Positions 1 to 7,826 of a stretch of 12,061 bases of DNA are shown here, piece after piece. A model generated the notes under the pieces. That model had not been told where the DNA came from. It worked only from the letters and a program-made list of their open reading frames with translations, and ran no database searches. The first letter of the stretch is position 1, and each line of letters begins with the position of its first letter. Source of the stretch: Paracoccaceae bacterium (GTDB taxonomy: Bacteria > Pseudomonadota > Alphaproteobacteria > Rhodobacterales > Rhodobacteraceae); the NCBI GenBank assembly GCA_019090405.1, contig JAHRVZ010000228.1:1-12061 (forward strand). The letters run 5' to 3'. The position numbers were made by a program, and so were the translations under genes.

Positions 1-581
1 GCAAAGGCTGGGCGGGTATGGATGGTATCGACAAATTTGGCCAACTCCGGATAATCAGCGCGACGTCCTAGGCGCATGGCAACTTCGGCGGGAAAACTCA
101 GCATGATGTCGGCGGCGGACAGGTCATCCAGAACGAAATGGCCAGAGGGACGCAAAGAGTCGTTCATATAGGCGAAATGACTGTCCAATTGCTGGTCGAT
201 GCGTCGTTGCAATGGCGCACCCGCTTTGCCAAGCGTGCCGACATACAGATTTAGCAGGATCGGCGTCATGGCAGAGCCTTCGGCGAAATGCATCAGTTCC
301 AGATGACGGATATAAGCGTCAGAGCCTTGTGACGGGATCAGGTGCGGCCCATAGGCGGCACAGAGAATTTCTACGATGGCGGCGGATTCAGTGATCAAGC
401 GGCCTTCGATCTCGACCATTGGCGATTTACCCAAAGGGTGCACGGCAAGCAATTCGGCCGGCGCCAGATTGGTCACTTTATCGCGCTCATAGCGGACCAC
501 GTCGTAAGGCGCTTCAAGCTCTTCAAGAAGCCACAGGATACGGTGTGAGCGGGATCGGTTGAGGTGGTGAACAGTGATCAT
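1..581 (-). CDS. Glutathione S-transferase, partial (C-terminus beyond window)
   Basis: The reading frame begins with ATG at 581 and stays open for 193 codons to the window edge, so the C-terminal part is missing (probably about 30 residues for a typical 220-residue GST). The N-terminal thioredoxin-like domain starts MITVHHLNRSRSHRILWLLE, where the serine-rich turn at 10-12 sits at the glutathione-activating position. The cis-proline is in GKSPMV (P54), and ESAAI (65-69) is the gamma-glutamyl binding motif. The all-helical C-terminal domain carries the N-capping box LSAAD (154-158) and ends in a typical RPAF. The family conjugates glutathione to electrophiles in the cytoplasm; the substrate here is unknown. 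Its ATG overlaps the TGA of the upstream hydrolase (ATGA, 578-581) and has only a weak ribosome binding site, so translational coupling is likely. A hydrolase of the epoxide-hydrolase type next to a GST suggests detoxification of electrophiles (inference). Confidence 0.9.
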   Translation of the reverse strand, partial: MITVHHLNRSRSHRILWLLEELEAPYDVVRYERDKVTNLAPAELLAVHPLGKSPMVEIEGRLITESAAIVEILCAAYGPHLIPSQGSDAYIRHLELMHFAEGSAMTPILLNLYVGTLGKAGAPLQRRIDQQLDSHFAYMNDSLRPSGHFVLDDLSAADIMLSFPAEVAMRLGRRADYPELAKFVDTIHTRPAF

Positions 582-1453
582 TTTTGCATCCAGTTCAGAA
601 TGGTATCGGCCACGTCCTGTGGGATTTGGTGGCATATCCAGTGATTGGCATTGGCAAAGCTGACGCGGGTCAGGTCGGGGGCAAGGGTTTCCAGCCCTTC
701 GGTGGATTCAGCCAACAGCGCAGTATCTTTTTCGCCCCAGATCAGCAGGTGCGGTTGATGCACCATAAACTTTTCGGCGGGCAGCGTTGGTGGGTTCTGC
801 AGCGGTCGATCGGGATCGGCGACAACGATGGGCGTGGCGCGATACCAGTGGATCATGGTTTTCAACCGCCCATCACGCGCCCATTCGGTTTTGTATTCTG
901 CAAGCCGTGCGTCAGACATCCAAGCGCTGGTATTTGCCAGCGACAGAACCGAGTTCATTTTTGCAAAATTGTCTTTTGACAGCAGGTCTTCAGAGCCAGC
1001 TTGGCGCAGAAATCTAATGTATTGCGAAGCCTTGGATTGTGCGCCTCCTTTGGCCAGCTCTCGTTGAAACGGGATCGGATGCACGCCGTTGGCGATGATC
1101 AACCGATCAACAAGGTCCGGATGCAGAATGGCCAGCGAATAGGCCACCGCCGCGCCCCAGTCGTGGCCAAAAACCGTGAGAGGTGAGCCGATCTGGCCGA
1201 TCAGTGCGACCATATCCGATACCAGTTCGGCCATCGTGTAATTCTTGATGCCATCAGGTGCCCAGCTTTGCCCATAGCCGCGTTGATCTGGCGCAATGCA
1301 GTGGAAATGTTCTGACAATAGCGGTGCCAGATCAGCCCATGCGCCACCATACTCGGGAAAGCCATGCAGTAGCAACAGCGGTGGCAATTCGGGATTTCCC
1401 CAGCGGCGAATGAAAAAAGGCCGACCATTTAGTGCAAGTGTTTCGGTTTTCAT
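578..1453 (-). CDS. Alpha/beta hydrolase, epoxide-hydrolase-like
   Basis: A 291-residue alpha/beta-hydrolase fold enzyme. The oxyanion motif HGFPE is at 30-34 and DQRGYGQS at 56-63. The nucleophile elbow is GHDWGA (96-101) with Asp98, as in epoxide hydrolases and haloalkane dehalogenases rather than serine esterases. The acid is probably Asp243 in WGEKDTAL and the base His271 in NANHW. The cap region has Tyr145 (ASQYIRF) and Tyr204 (HWYRA), placed like the two ring-opening tyrosines of soluble epoxide hydrolases. This favours epoxide hydrolysis over dehalogenation; the actual substrate is unknown. An in-frame TTG lies six bases upstream, but the purine stretch AAAAGG ends 7 bases before the ATG at 1453 and only one base before the TTG, so ATG is chosen. 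It is the first gene of a minus-strand pair with the GST, overlapping by 4 bases. Confidence 0.88.
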   Translation of the reverse strand: MKTETLALNGRPFFIRRWGNPELPPLLLLHGFPEYGGAWADLAPLLSEHFHCIAPDQRGYGQSWAPDGIKNYTMAELVSDMVALIGQIGSPLTVFGHDWGAAVAYSLAILHPDLVDRLIIANGVHPIPFQRELAKGGAQSKASQYIRFLRQAGSEDLLSKDNFAKMNSVLSLANTSAWMSDARLAEYKTEWARDGRLKTMIHWYRATPIVVADPDRPLQNPPTLPAEKFMVHQPHLLIWGEKDTALLAESTEGLETLAPDLTRVSFANANHWICHQIPQDVADTILNWMQK

Positions 1454-1481
1454 GAGCAAACCTTTTCGGCGAGAGGGCGGA

Positions 1482-1541
1482 TTTGGATATTTAGACCAAA
1501 ATGAAGCAGGTTTTTAAGTAAATTGGAATGGTTTACCCAAT
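1482..1541. promoter_or_regulatory. Two short TTGG...CCAA inverted repeats in the hydrolase/ppk2 divergent region
   Basis: Between the divergent hydrolase and ppk2 genes are two similar dyads. TTTGG-N9-CCAAA lies at 1482-1500 and ATTGG-N10-CCAAT at 1522-1541, with centres about 40 bases apart, close to four helical turns. They sit 29-88 bases upstream of the hydrolase ATG, where an operator would be expected. No regulator gene is adjacent. Short A/T-rich dyads arise by chance, so this is tentative. Confidence 0.25.
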
Positions 1542-1595
1542 ATCTGCCACGCTTTTTGGAGCATGCCATGAATTGATGAGGAAATGTTGCAAGTT

Positions 1596-1609
1596 TTGAC
1601 GCGGATCAA
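1596..1609. promoter_or_regulatory. FNR/FnrL-type binding site upstream of ppk2
   Basis: TTGAC-GCGG-ATCAA matches the FNR-family consensus TTGAT-N4-ATCAA at 9 of 10 defined positions. Its centre (1602.5) is about 64 bases upstream of the ppk2 ATG. A weak -10-like hexamer TAATGT at 1632-1637 would place transcription start near 1644, which puts the box at -41.5, the classical class II activator position. It could also serve a CRP/FNR relative such as DnrD or NnrR. The pattern match is seen in the sequence; the oxygen or nitric-oxide response is inferred. Confidence 0.55.
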
Positions 1610-1666
1610 AGTCGGAATGAAATTGAGATGGTAATGTTGCGCAAATGTAATTCAGGAGAGCTGCCC

Positions 1667-2551
1667 ATGACGACACCGCAATCAACCAATTCCGTTGATC
1701 CAACCGCCGAGCAAGTGCGCATCGCCTTTGAGAGCGGCACGTATCCGTATTCGGTTAAAATGAAGCGTAAGGAATACGAAGACGACAAAGCAAAGTTGCA
1801 GGCAGAACTGCTTAAGGTGCAGTTGTGGGCGCAAGAGTCCGGCGAGCGGTTTGTGCTGATTTTTGAGGGTCGGGACGCGGCCGGTAAAGGCGGTACGATC
1901 AAGCGTTTTACCGAACACCTGAACCCGCGCTCGGCACGGGTTGTGGCACTGAACAAACCCAGCGAGCAAGAGTTGGGGCAATGGTATTTCCAGCGCTATG
2001 TGCAAGGCCTGCCAACATCTGGGGAAATGGTGTTTTATGACCGTTCCTGGTACAACCGCGCCGGAGTTGAACGTGTAATGGGATTTTGTGGCGCCGGTGA
2101 CTATCTGGAGTTCATGCGCCAGACACCCGATCTGGAACGGATGCTGACGCGGTCGGGTATCCGGCTTTATAAGTATTGGTTCTCGGTCACACAGGAAGAA
2201 CAGAAAAGTCGCTTTGACAGCCGCTCGCTTGATCCGCTCAAGCGCTGGAAGTTAAGCCCGATTGACAAGGCCAGCCTTGGCAAATGGGATGATTATACCG
2301 AGGCCAAAGAGGCGATGTTCTTTTATACCGATACGGCGGATGCGCCCTGGACGGTGATCAAGTCAAACGACAAGAAACGCGCACGGCTGAATTGTATGCG
2401 CCACTTTTTGTCAACGCTGGATTATCCGGACAAAGACCATGAGGCGATCGGTACGCCAGACCCGTTGATTGTTGGCCAGGCGCATCATGTGATTCACCGT
2501 TCGGATCATATTCTGGGAACCGCGTTGCATCCCGATAGCAGGGTTAAGTAG
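1667..2551 (+). CDS. ppk2: Polyphosphate kinase 2 (PPK2 family)
   Basis: A 294-residue PPK2, which transfers phosphate between inorganic polyphosphate and nucleotides (usually making GTP or ATP from GDP or ADP) in the cytoplasm. Walker A is GRDAAGKGGT (68-77) and Walker B is VFYDRSWYNRAGVE (122-135). The lid region around 170-200 contains KYWFSVTQEEQ and the arginine-rich RFDSRSLDPLKRWKLS segment. A single kinase domain of this length fits class I PPK2; nucleotide preference cannot be read from the sequence with confidence. An in-frame ATG at 1628 is rejected because AGGAGAG at 1654-1660 lies 6 bases before the ATG at 1667, and the candidate promoter would overlap the longer version. An FNR-type box lies upstream. 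The 3' end overlaps the convergent DUF2461 gene by 8 bases, leaving no room for an intergenic terminator. Confidence 0.95.
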   Translation: MTTPQSTNSVDPTAEQVRIAFESGTYPYSVKMKRKEYEDDKAKLQAELLKVQLWAQESGERFVLIFEGRDAAGKGGTIKRFTEHLNPRSARVVALNKPSEQELGQWYFQRYVQGLPTSGEMVFYDRSWYNRAGVERVMGFCGAGDYLEFMRQTPDLERMLTRSGIRLYKYWFSVTQEEQKSRFDSRSLDPLKRWKLSPIDKASLGKWDDYTEAKEAMFFYTDTADAPWTVIKSNDKKRARLNCMRHFLSTLDYPDKDHEAIGTPDPLIVGQAHHVIHRSDHILGTALHPDSRVK

Positions 2552-3212
2552 CGTTAAATCCGGACTCAAGCAGGTCAATTAGCGGTGTGATCTGCCCAAA
2601 GCGACGGTTCAGGGCAGCCAACGGCGTCGCCCAGTCAGAAGGCGCGACATCTGCCCAGACGGCCAGCCCCTTACGGCGCAGTAAATCGCTTTGGGGATGG
2701 TCTTTGGCATAGGGGGATGGGATGCGTTTAAGCTCTGGCGCGTCCGGGGTCAGCCCGTCTTTGGCCAGAAGATCAAGCAGCGATTGGACTTGGGTGCCAT
2801 ATGCGCCGGACACAGCGGTGCGCCAGTCGGGCAGGGTGGTTTTGTCAAACTGCATCTGGCCGCCGCCCACCCGCACATAGTCTGGCGAAATGCCCAGAAA
2901 CAGCGCCGCACCAGAGGCGTCACTGGTCCACATCAAGTGCAGATGTGTGTGATAGGGTGTTTTGTCCTTGGAAAAGCGCACATCGCGGTGCGGGCGAAAT
3001 AGTTTTGGCGTAAGAGTTCGCCCCATTTTGCGCCCCATTTTGTGCCCCATGTCAAAGGCGATCTGATCCAGCAGCAATGTCGCTGGTGTTTTCAGAGTGC
3101 TGTCATATTGCGCCTTATGATCCTGAAACCAGTCGCGATTATTATGTGCCGTCAGGTCAGACAGAAACGCGCGGGCTTCGGGTATCAGGGCAGTGAAAGG
3201 ATCAGGGGGCAT
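2544..3212 (-). CDS. DUF2461 / TIGR02453 family protein
   Basis: A 222-residue protein recognised as the DUF2461 family from the N-terminal NNRDWF motif (24-29) and the conserved basic block FRPHRDVRFSKDKTPYHTH (72-90). The family is widespread but its biochemical role is unknown, and I assign none. There is no signal peptide or membrane segment, so it is probably cytoplasmic. AGGA lies 7 bases before the ATG. Just before the conserved block the gene holds a 12-base tandem repeat (3020-3050) that gives the repetitive peptide GHKMGRKMGR at 56-65, which looks like a recent in-frame expansion. It converges on ppk2 with an 8-base overlap and diverges from the MATE gene across a short spacer. Confidence 0.88.
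   Translation of the reverse strand: MPPDPFTALIPEARAFLSDLTAHNNRDWFQDHKAQYDSTLKTPATLLLDQIAFDMGHKMGRKMGRTLTPKLFRPHRDVRFSKDKTPYHTHLHLMWTSDASGAALFLGISPDYVRVGGGQMQFDKTTLPDWRTAVSGAYGTQVQSLLDLLAKDGLTPDAPELKRIPSPYAKDHPQSDLLRRKGLAVWADVAPSDWATPLAALNRRFGQITPLIDLLESGFNAT
3020..3050. repeat. 12-base tandem repeat inside the DUF2461 gene
   Basis: The unit gccccattttgc (3020-3031) is followed by gccccattttgt (3032-3043) and a partial copy gccccat (3044-3050), giving about 2.6 copies. The unit length is a multiple of three, so the frame is kept and the product gains repeated K/H-M-G-R/H tetrapeptides. Confidence 0.85.
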
Positions 3213-3331
3213 GGGTTTTTCCTAATGAATGGCCAATCATAACCCCGCAGTATCTGGCCAAGCAAATCATTCCTGATCGTGACAGAATGCAGGCTCTTGC
3301 CGAGTCAGTCTTATGCTCCTACTGCTAAGGG

Positions 3332-4693
3332 ATGAGTGTTCAAATGTCATATCCTGGCCATGTCCGTGCCATTCTGGTGCTGGGCTTGCCCATAATTGGC
3401 AGCAATCTGGGGCAGTTTGCCATTGGGCTGACCGATACGGTCATGCTGGGGTGGTATGGGGCCGAATCGCTGGCGGCGGTGACGTTGGCGGCGTCTTATT
3501 TCTTTGTGTTGTTTCTGATGGGGTCTGGCTTTGCATGGGCGGTGATGCCGATGGTGGCGGCCTATGATGCCGAAGGCGACGAGATTGGGTTGCGGCGGGC
3601 CACACGGATGGGGCTGTGGCTTTCGACGTTGTTTGCGGTTTTGGTGATGCCACTGTTGTGGTGGTCTGAACCGGTTTTGCGCACGCTGGGGCAGAATGAG
3701 GTGGTGGCCGGGCAGGCTGCGCAGTACCTGCGTATTGCTGGTTGGGGCATTTTTCCGGCTTTGTTTGTGATGGTGTTGAAATCCTATCTGGCAGCGCTTG
3801 AGCGCACGCAGATTGCGTTTTGGATCACTGTTGTTGCGGCGCTGTTGAACGGGCTTGCCAATTACGCGCTGATCTTTGGTCATTGGGGAGCGCCAGAGCT
3901 TGGTATTACCGGAGCGGCGATTGCCTCTGTGATAACGCAGTTGGTGTCACTGATCGGAGTGGTGATTTATTCGCTGAAGGTTCTGCCACAGCATAACCTG
4001 TTCCAACGATTGTGGCGGGTGGATATGGAAATGCTGCTAAAGGTGTTCCGTTTGGGTGTGCCAATTGGATTGACCACCTTGTCCGAAGTTTCCCTGTTCA
4101 CAGCGTCGGCGATGATGATGGGGTGGCTGGGCACAATACCGTTGGCGGCGCATGGCATTGCAATTCAACTGGCAAGTGGGACATTCATGGTGCATCTGGG
4201 CCTAAGCAGTGCTGCCACGGTGCGCGCGGGCAATGCCTATGGGCGGGGTGATCGGCAGCAAATGGCACGTGGGGCGATTGTTGTTATTGGATTGTCTCTA
4301 TTGATGTCGCTGGCGACGATGGCGTTGTTTCTGAGTATCCCTGAAACCCTGATTTCGTTGTTTCTTGACCCGGATGATGCCGAAAGCGCGCAGATCATCA
4401 AGATTGGTGTTGGGTTGCTGGCCGTGGCCGCGTTGTTCCAATTGGTGGATGGGGCGCAGGTGATGGCATTGGGGCTGTTGCGAGGGGTTCAGGATACCAG
4501 TGTGCCGCTGATGATTTCGGTGTTGTCATATTGGGTTGTCGGGCTTTCGACGTCTTATTATCTGGGTTTTGTGTATGGCCTTGAGGGCATTGGTGTCTGG
4601 CTGGGTCTTGTTGTCGGGCTTGCCTGTGCCGGAGTGTTCCTGATGATCCGGTTCTGGCACACCGCTATTCGCCGCGTTGGGCTGCCCGTTTAG
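3332..4693 (+). CDS. MATE family multidrug efflux transporter
   Basis: A 453-residue, very hydrophobic inner-membrane protein with about 12 predicted transmembrane helices arranged as two six-helix halves, the usual size for MATE/NorM proteins. The N-terminal helix carries LGLPIIGSNLGQFAIGLTDT with the family's G-L-T-D-T-x-M-L-G pattern. The second half begins near FRLGVPIGLTTLSE, repeating the L-G-x-P-I-G motif of the first half. Such proteins export cationic drugs or metabolites in exchange for Na+ or H+; the substrate is not predictable. The start is uncertain: AAGGG directly abuts the ATG at 3332 and lies 12 bases before an in-frame ATG at 3344, so the protein may begin at MSYPGHVRAI. Long reverse-strand frames over this gene are composition artefacts. 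Confidence 0.92.
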   Translation: MSVQMSYPGHVRAILVLGLPIIGSNLGQFAIGLTDTVMLGWYGAESLAAVTLAASYFFVLFLMGSGFAWAVMPMVAAYDAEGDEIGLRRATRMGLWLSTLFAVLVMPLLWWSEPVLRTLGQNEVVAGQAAQYLRIAGWGIFPALFVMVLKSYLAALERTQIAFWITVVAALLNGLANYALIFGHWGAPELGITGAAIASVITQLVSLIGVVIYSLKVLPQHNLFQRLWRVDMEMLLKVFRLGVPIGLTTLSEVSLFTASAMMMGWLGTIPLAAHGIAIQLASGTFMVHLGLSSAATVRAGNAYGRGDRQQMARGAIVVIGLSLLMSLATMALFLSIPETLISLFLDPDDAESAQIIKIGVGLLAVAALFQLVDGAQVMALGLLRGVQDTSVPLMISVLSYWVVGLSTSYYLGFVYGLEGIGVWLGLVVGLACAGVFLMIRFWHTAIRRVGLPV

Positions 4694-4701
4694 GCGATTT
4701 T

Positions 4702-4716
4702 GGGGGCGCTGCCCCC
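4702..4716. terminator. Hairpin terminator downstream of the MATE gene
   Basis: GGGGGC-GCT-GCCCCC forms a perfect 6-base-pair G/C stem with a three-base loop, 8 bases after the MATE stop codon. The nearest T-run (TATTTTT, 4731-4737) is 14 bases further on, so it is not a textbook rho-independent terminator. It overlaps the composite repeat-like element described separately and lies between convergent genes. Confidence 0.6.
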
Positions 4717-4717
4717 T

Positions 4718-4759
4718 AACCCCCCGGAAGTATTTTTGACGAAAAGAAGCCGGGGGTTA
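4718..4759. repeat. Inverted repeat with GGAAGTATTTTTG spacer, Rhodobacteraceae-type intergenic element
   Basis: TAACCCCCCGG is followed by a spacer containing AAGTATTTTTGACGAAAAGAAG and then CCGGGGGTTA, so the arms are almost perfectly complementary (one extra C on the left). The right arm contains the stop codon of the downstream minus-strand gene. From memory, similar 'ccGGAGTATTTTTG...AAGAAG' segments recur at gene ends in Rhodobacteraceae genomes. Here it probably acts as a terminator for both converging transcripts. Only one copy is visible in this window. Confidence 0.5.
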
Positions 4760-5173
4760 GTCGGGTTTCTTGATGGATTTCATCATGCGGTCAGCCTTTT
4801 TGCGCACCAGGACTGAACGTAAATCATGCATGGCCAATAGCAGACTGTCGGTGATTTCTTCCAACTGATCCTCGCGGGCTTTGGACTGCGCCCAATGGGT
4901 GGTGGTGTTCAAATAGTCAACGGCGCGGTGGATGTCGTCCATGTCGCGATGTGCCAAAAGGATGCTGCGGTCGTGCATCCAGTCCTTGATGCGGATCAGG
5001 TCGGCGTCACTAAGGGTGCGCCCGCCGTGTGGTTTGATTTCGCCATTGCGGATGTTGATGACGGCAATCTGGTCCATTTCTATACGGCGCTGACGGTTTT
5101 TGGTGTCGATCCGAAATACAAATGCGCCATTGTCACGGACGCGGAAGTAGTATTCGGGTAGATCGGTCGACAT
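4757..5173 (-). CDS. Conserved hypothetical protein downstream of aspC
   Basis: A 138-residue soluble protein that I cannot assign to a named family. The N-terminal third (YYFRVRDNGAFVFRID, then IEMDQIAVINIRNGEIK) alternates like beta strands. The C-terminal half (about 60-135) looks helical and charged, with LSDADLIRIKDWMHDR and a lysine/arginine-rich end (VRKKADRMMKSIKK). There is no signal peptide and no cysteine. It starts 10 bases after the aminotransferase stop codon, and its ribosome binding site AGAGG overlaps that stop (TAAGAGG), so the two are very likely co-transcribed and coupled. The basic C-terminus could bind nucleic acid, but this is a guess. Confidence 0.78.
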   Translation of the reverse strand: MSTDLPEYYFRVRDNGAFVFRIDTKNRQRRIEMDQIAVINIRNGEIKPHGGRTLSDADLIRIKDWMHDRSILLAHRDMDDIHRAVDYLNTTTHWAQSKAREDQLEEITDSLLLAMHDLRSVLVRKKADRMMKSIKKPD

Positions 5174-5183
5174 CTTGAACCTC

Positions 5184-6447
<1,264 letters not shown>

Positions 6448-6476
6448 GCGGCTTTGGACACCCATAAGGAACAGGT

Positions 6477-6875
6477 ATGACCCAAGAACAAACAGATTGG
6501 TACGGGCCAGAGTCTGCCACCTTTGGTGATCGGGTTGCCGGGGCGCGCGACGCAACGGGAATGACGCAGGCGCAATTGGCACGGCGGCTTGGGGTCAAAA
6601 AGGCAACGTTGACAGGCTGGGAGAACGATCTGTCCGAGCCAAGGGCCAATCGACTGTCGATGATGGCCGGCATTCTGAATGTATCAATCATGTGGTTGCT
6701 GACAGGCGAAGGTGATGGCACCAGTGGTCCCGCAGACGAGGTGGTCGCCGCGCTTGATTTTGGCGAGGTTCTGGCCGAACTGCGGGAAATCCGCGCTGAT
6801 ATGCGGGCCAATGCCGAACGTACCGCGCGGTTGGAAAAGAAACTGCGCCTGCTAGTGCAGCAGGGGCAGGCATGA
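6477..6875 (+). CDS. XRE-family helix-turn-helix transcriptional regulator
   Basis: A 132-residue protein with a lambda-Cro/XRE type helix-turn-helix at about 17-77. FGDRVAGARDATGMTQAQLA supplies the first helices, KKATLTGWENDLSEPRANRL the recognition helix and following turn, and LLTGEG the end of the domain. After a short glycine/serine linker, residues 96-128 form a heptad-like charged helix (LAELREIRADMR...RLEKKLRLL) that probably mediates oligomerisation. AAGGA and AGG lie just before the ATG. Its last codons overlap sdhE by 4 bases (ATGA), so the two are translationally coupled. It is divergent from aspC across 90 bases that contain an inverted repeat, so autoregulation and control of aspC are plausible. 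The target is not known. Confidence 0.88.
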   Translation: MTQEQTDWYGPESATFGDRVAGARDATGMTQAQLARRLGVKKATLTGWENDLSEPRANRLSMMAGILNVSIMWLLTGEGDGTSGPADEVVAALDFGEVLAELREIRADMRANAERTARLEKKLRLLVQQGQA

Positions 6876-7129
6876 TTGAGACGCACCAACACCGGCTTAA
6901 AAAGTTGAAAATGCGTTCTATGCGGCGGGGGATCAAAGAGATGGATATGATCCTGATCGCATTTTCCGAGGCTAATCTGGCTGACATGGATGCCGACACG
7001 CTTGATCAATACGAAGCATTGCTGCACGAGAACGATCAAGATCTGTACCAATGGGTAACAGGACAGGTGCCGGTGCCCGACCCCTATGGGGATTTGATCG
7101 CCAATATATCGCAAAGCCTTCAAAAATAG
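6872..7129 (+). CDS. sdhE: Succinate dehydrogenase assembly factor SdhE
   Basis: An 85-residue protein of the SdhE/Sdh5 (DUF339, YgfY) family, the normal length for the family. It helps covalent attachment of FAD to the flavoprotein subunit SdhA of succinate dehydrogenase and can act on fumarate reductase. The diagnostic motif RRGIKEMD is at 18-25, with the Arg-Gly pair whose glycine is needed for function in characterised members. The acidic helical region DADTLDQYEALLHENDQDLYQWVTG (40-64) follows and completes the helical bundle. It is cytoplasmic. The ATG overlaps the TGA of the XRE regulator gene. No sdhCDAB genes are in view, so it acts at a distance from its client genes. Confidence 0.93.
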   Translation: MIETHQHRLKKLKMRSMRRGIKEMDMILIAFSEANLADMDADTLDQYEALLHENDQDLYQWVTGQVPVPDPYGDLIANISQSLQK

Positions 7130-7204
7130 TCATTTTCCATGCTTAACCGATTCTTCGGACTTTGCCGTCATTTTGTAGACAGGCAGACCGAGTCGGAGAG
7201 ACAG

Positions 7205-7702
7205 ATGAGTATGGAATTACAGACGGGCATGACGTCCAATAAAGGGTTTATGACCGGTTATCTTGAGGCATTGTCATTGGTGGAACGACTTCACCGGTTG
7301 CTTTTGGATGTCATCAAAGATGAATTTGAACGCGTGGGCGTATTGGAAATCAACGCGGTTCAGGCGCTGTTGTTGTTCAATATTGGTGACAATGAAGTCA
7401 CTGCAGGAGAATTGAAAAGCCGCGGATATTATCAGGGCAGCAATGTCAGCTATAACCTGAAAAAGCTGGTGGAAATGGGCTATATGCATCACCAGCGGTG
7501 CGAAATTGATCGCCGATCCGTGCGGGTACGACTGACACCTCTTGGGCGTGATGTTCGGGATGTCGTCTCTGAACTGTTCAGCCGTCATGCCAAGGGATTG
7601 GACAGCAAAGGTGTAATTGGGCTGGACGGGATCGAAGATATCACGAACTCGCTAAAACGGGTTGAGCGCTATTGGACAGATCAGATTCGCTATATTTACT
7701 GA
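7205..7702 (+). CDS. MarR-family winged-helix regulator, LdtR-like
   Basis: A 165-residue winged-helix DNA-binding protein. The helix-turn-helix lies around 63-92, with recognition helix GSNVSYNLKKLVEMGY (78-93), and the wing at 97-110 contains the MarR-typical IDRRSVRVRLT. N- and C-terminal helices (18-45 and 115-165) would form the dimer interface. The segment LVERLHRLLLDVIKDEF plus RGYYQGSNVSYNLKKL closely resembles, from memory, LdtR of Liberibacter and rhizobia, which controls L,D-transpeptidase and envelope or osmotic stress genes. That target assignment is inference. An in-frame ATG at 7139 lacks a ribosome binding site, while GGAGAG (7195-7200) is 4 bases before the ATG at 7205 and 10 before another at 7211. 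It follows sdhE by 75 bases and may share its transcript. Confidence 0.87.
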   Translation: MSMELQTGMTSNKGFMTGYLEALSLVERLHRLLLDVIKDEFERVGVLEINAVQALLLFNIGDNEVTAGELKSRGYYQGSNVSYNLKKLVEMGYMHHQRCEIDRRSVRVRLTPLGRDVRDVVSELFSRHAKGLDSKGVIGLDGIEDITNSLKRVERYWTDQIRYIY

Positions 7703-7826
7703 TCATCTGGCGTCTATTGCCCGCTGTTGAATCCAAGTGCTATGAAAATCGGGTTGTTCAGAACATTGAAGAACCAAGGCAGATGGGTTTGATCTTATTA
7801 GCTGGAGCGAGGTCAGGGATTTGGGA
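7703..7826. other. Convergent intergenic region with weak hairpin
   Basis: This spacer lies between the stop codons of the MarR-type gene and the second DUF1194 gene. GGTTGTTC (7752-7759) and GAAGAACC (7768-7775) can pair at 7 of 8 positions around an 8-base loop, but no T-run follows on either side. It may be a weak bidirectional terminator. I see no small gene in it. Confidence 0.3.

Noticed and set aside
1628..1666. N-terminal extension of ppk2 from the ATG at 1628
   Set aside because: A strong ribosome binding site precedes the ATG at 1667, and the candidate promoter element lies inside the extension.
3347..3883. Minus-strand open frame of 178 codons inside the MATE gene
   Set aside because: Low-complexity basic peptide that mirrors the hydrophobic codons of the transporter on the other strand.
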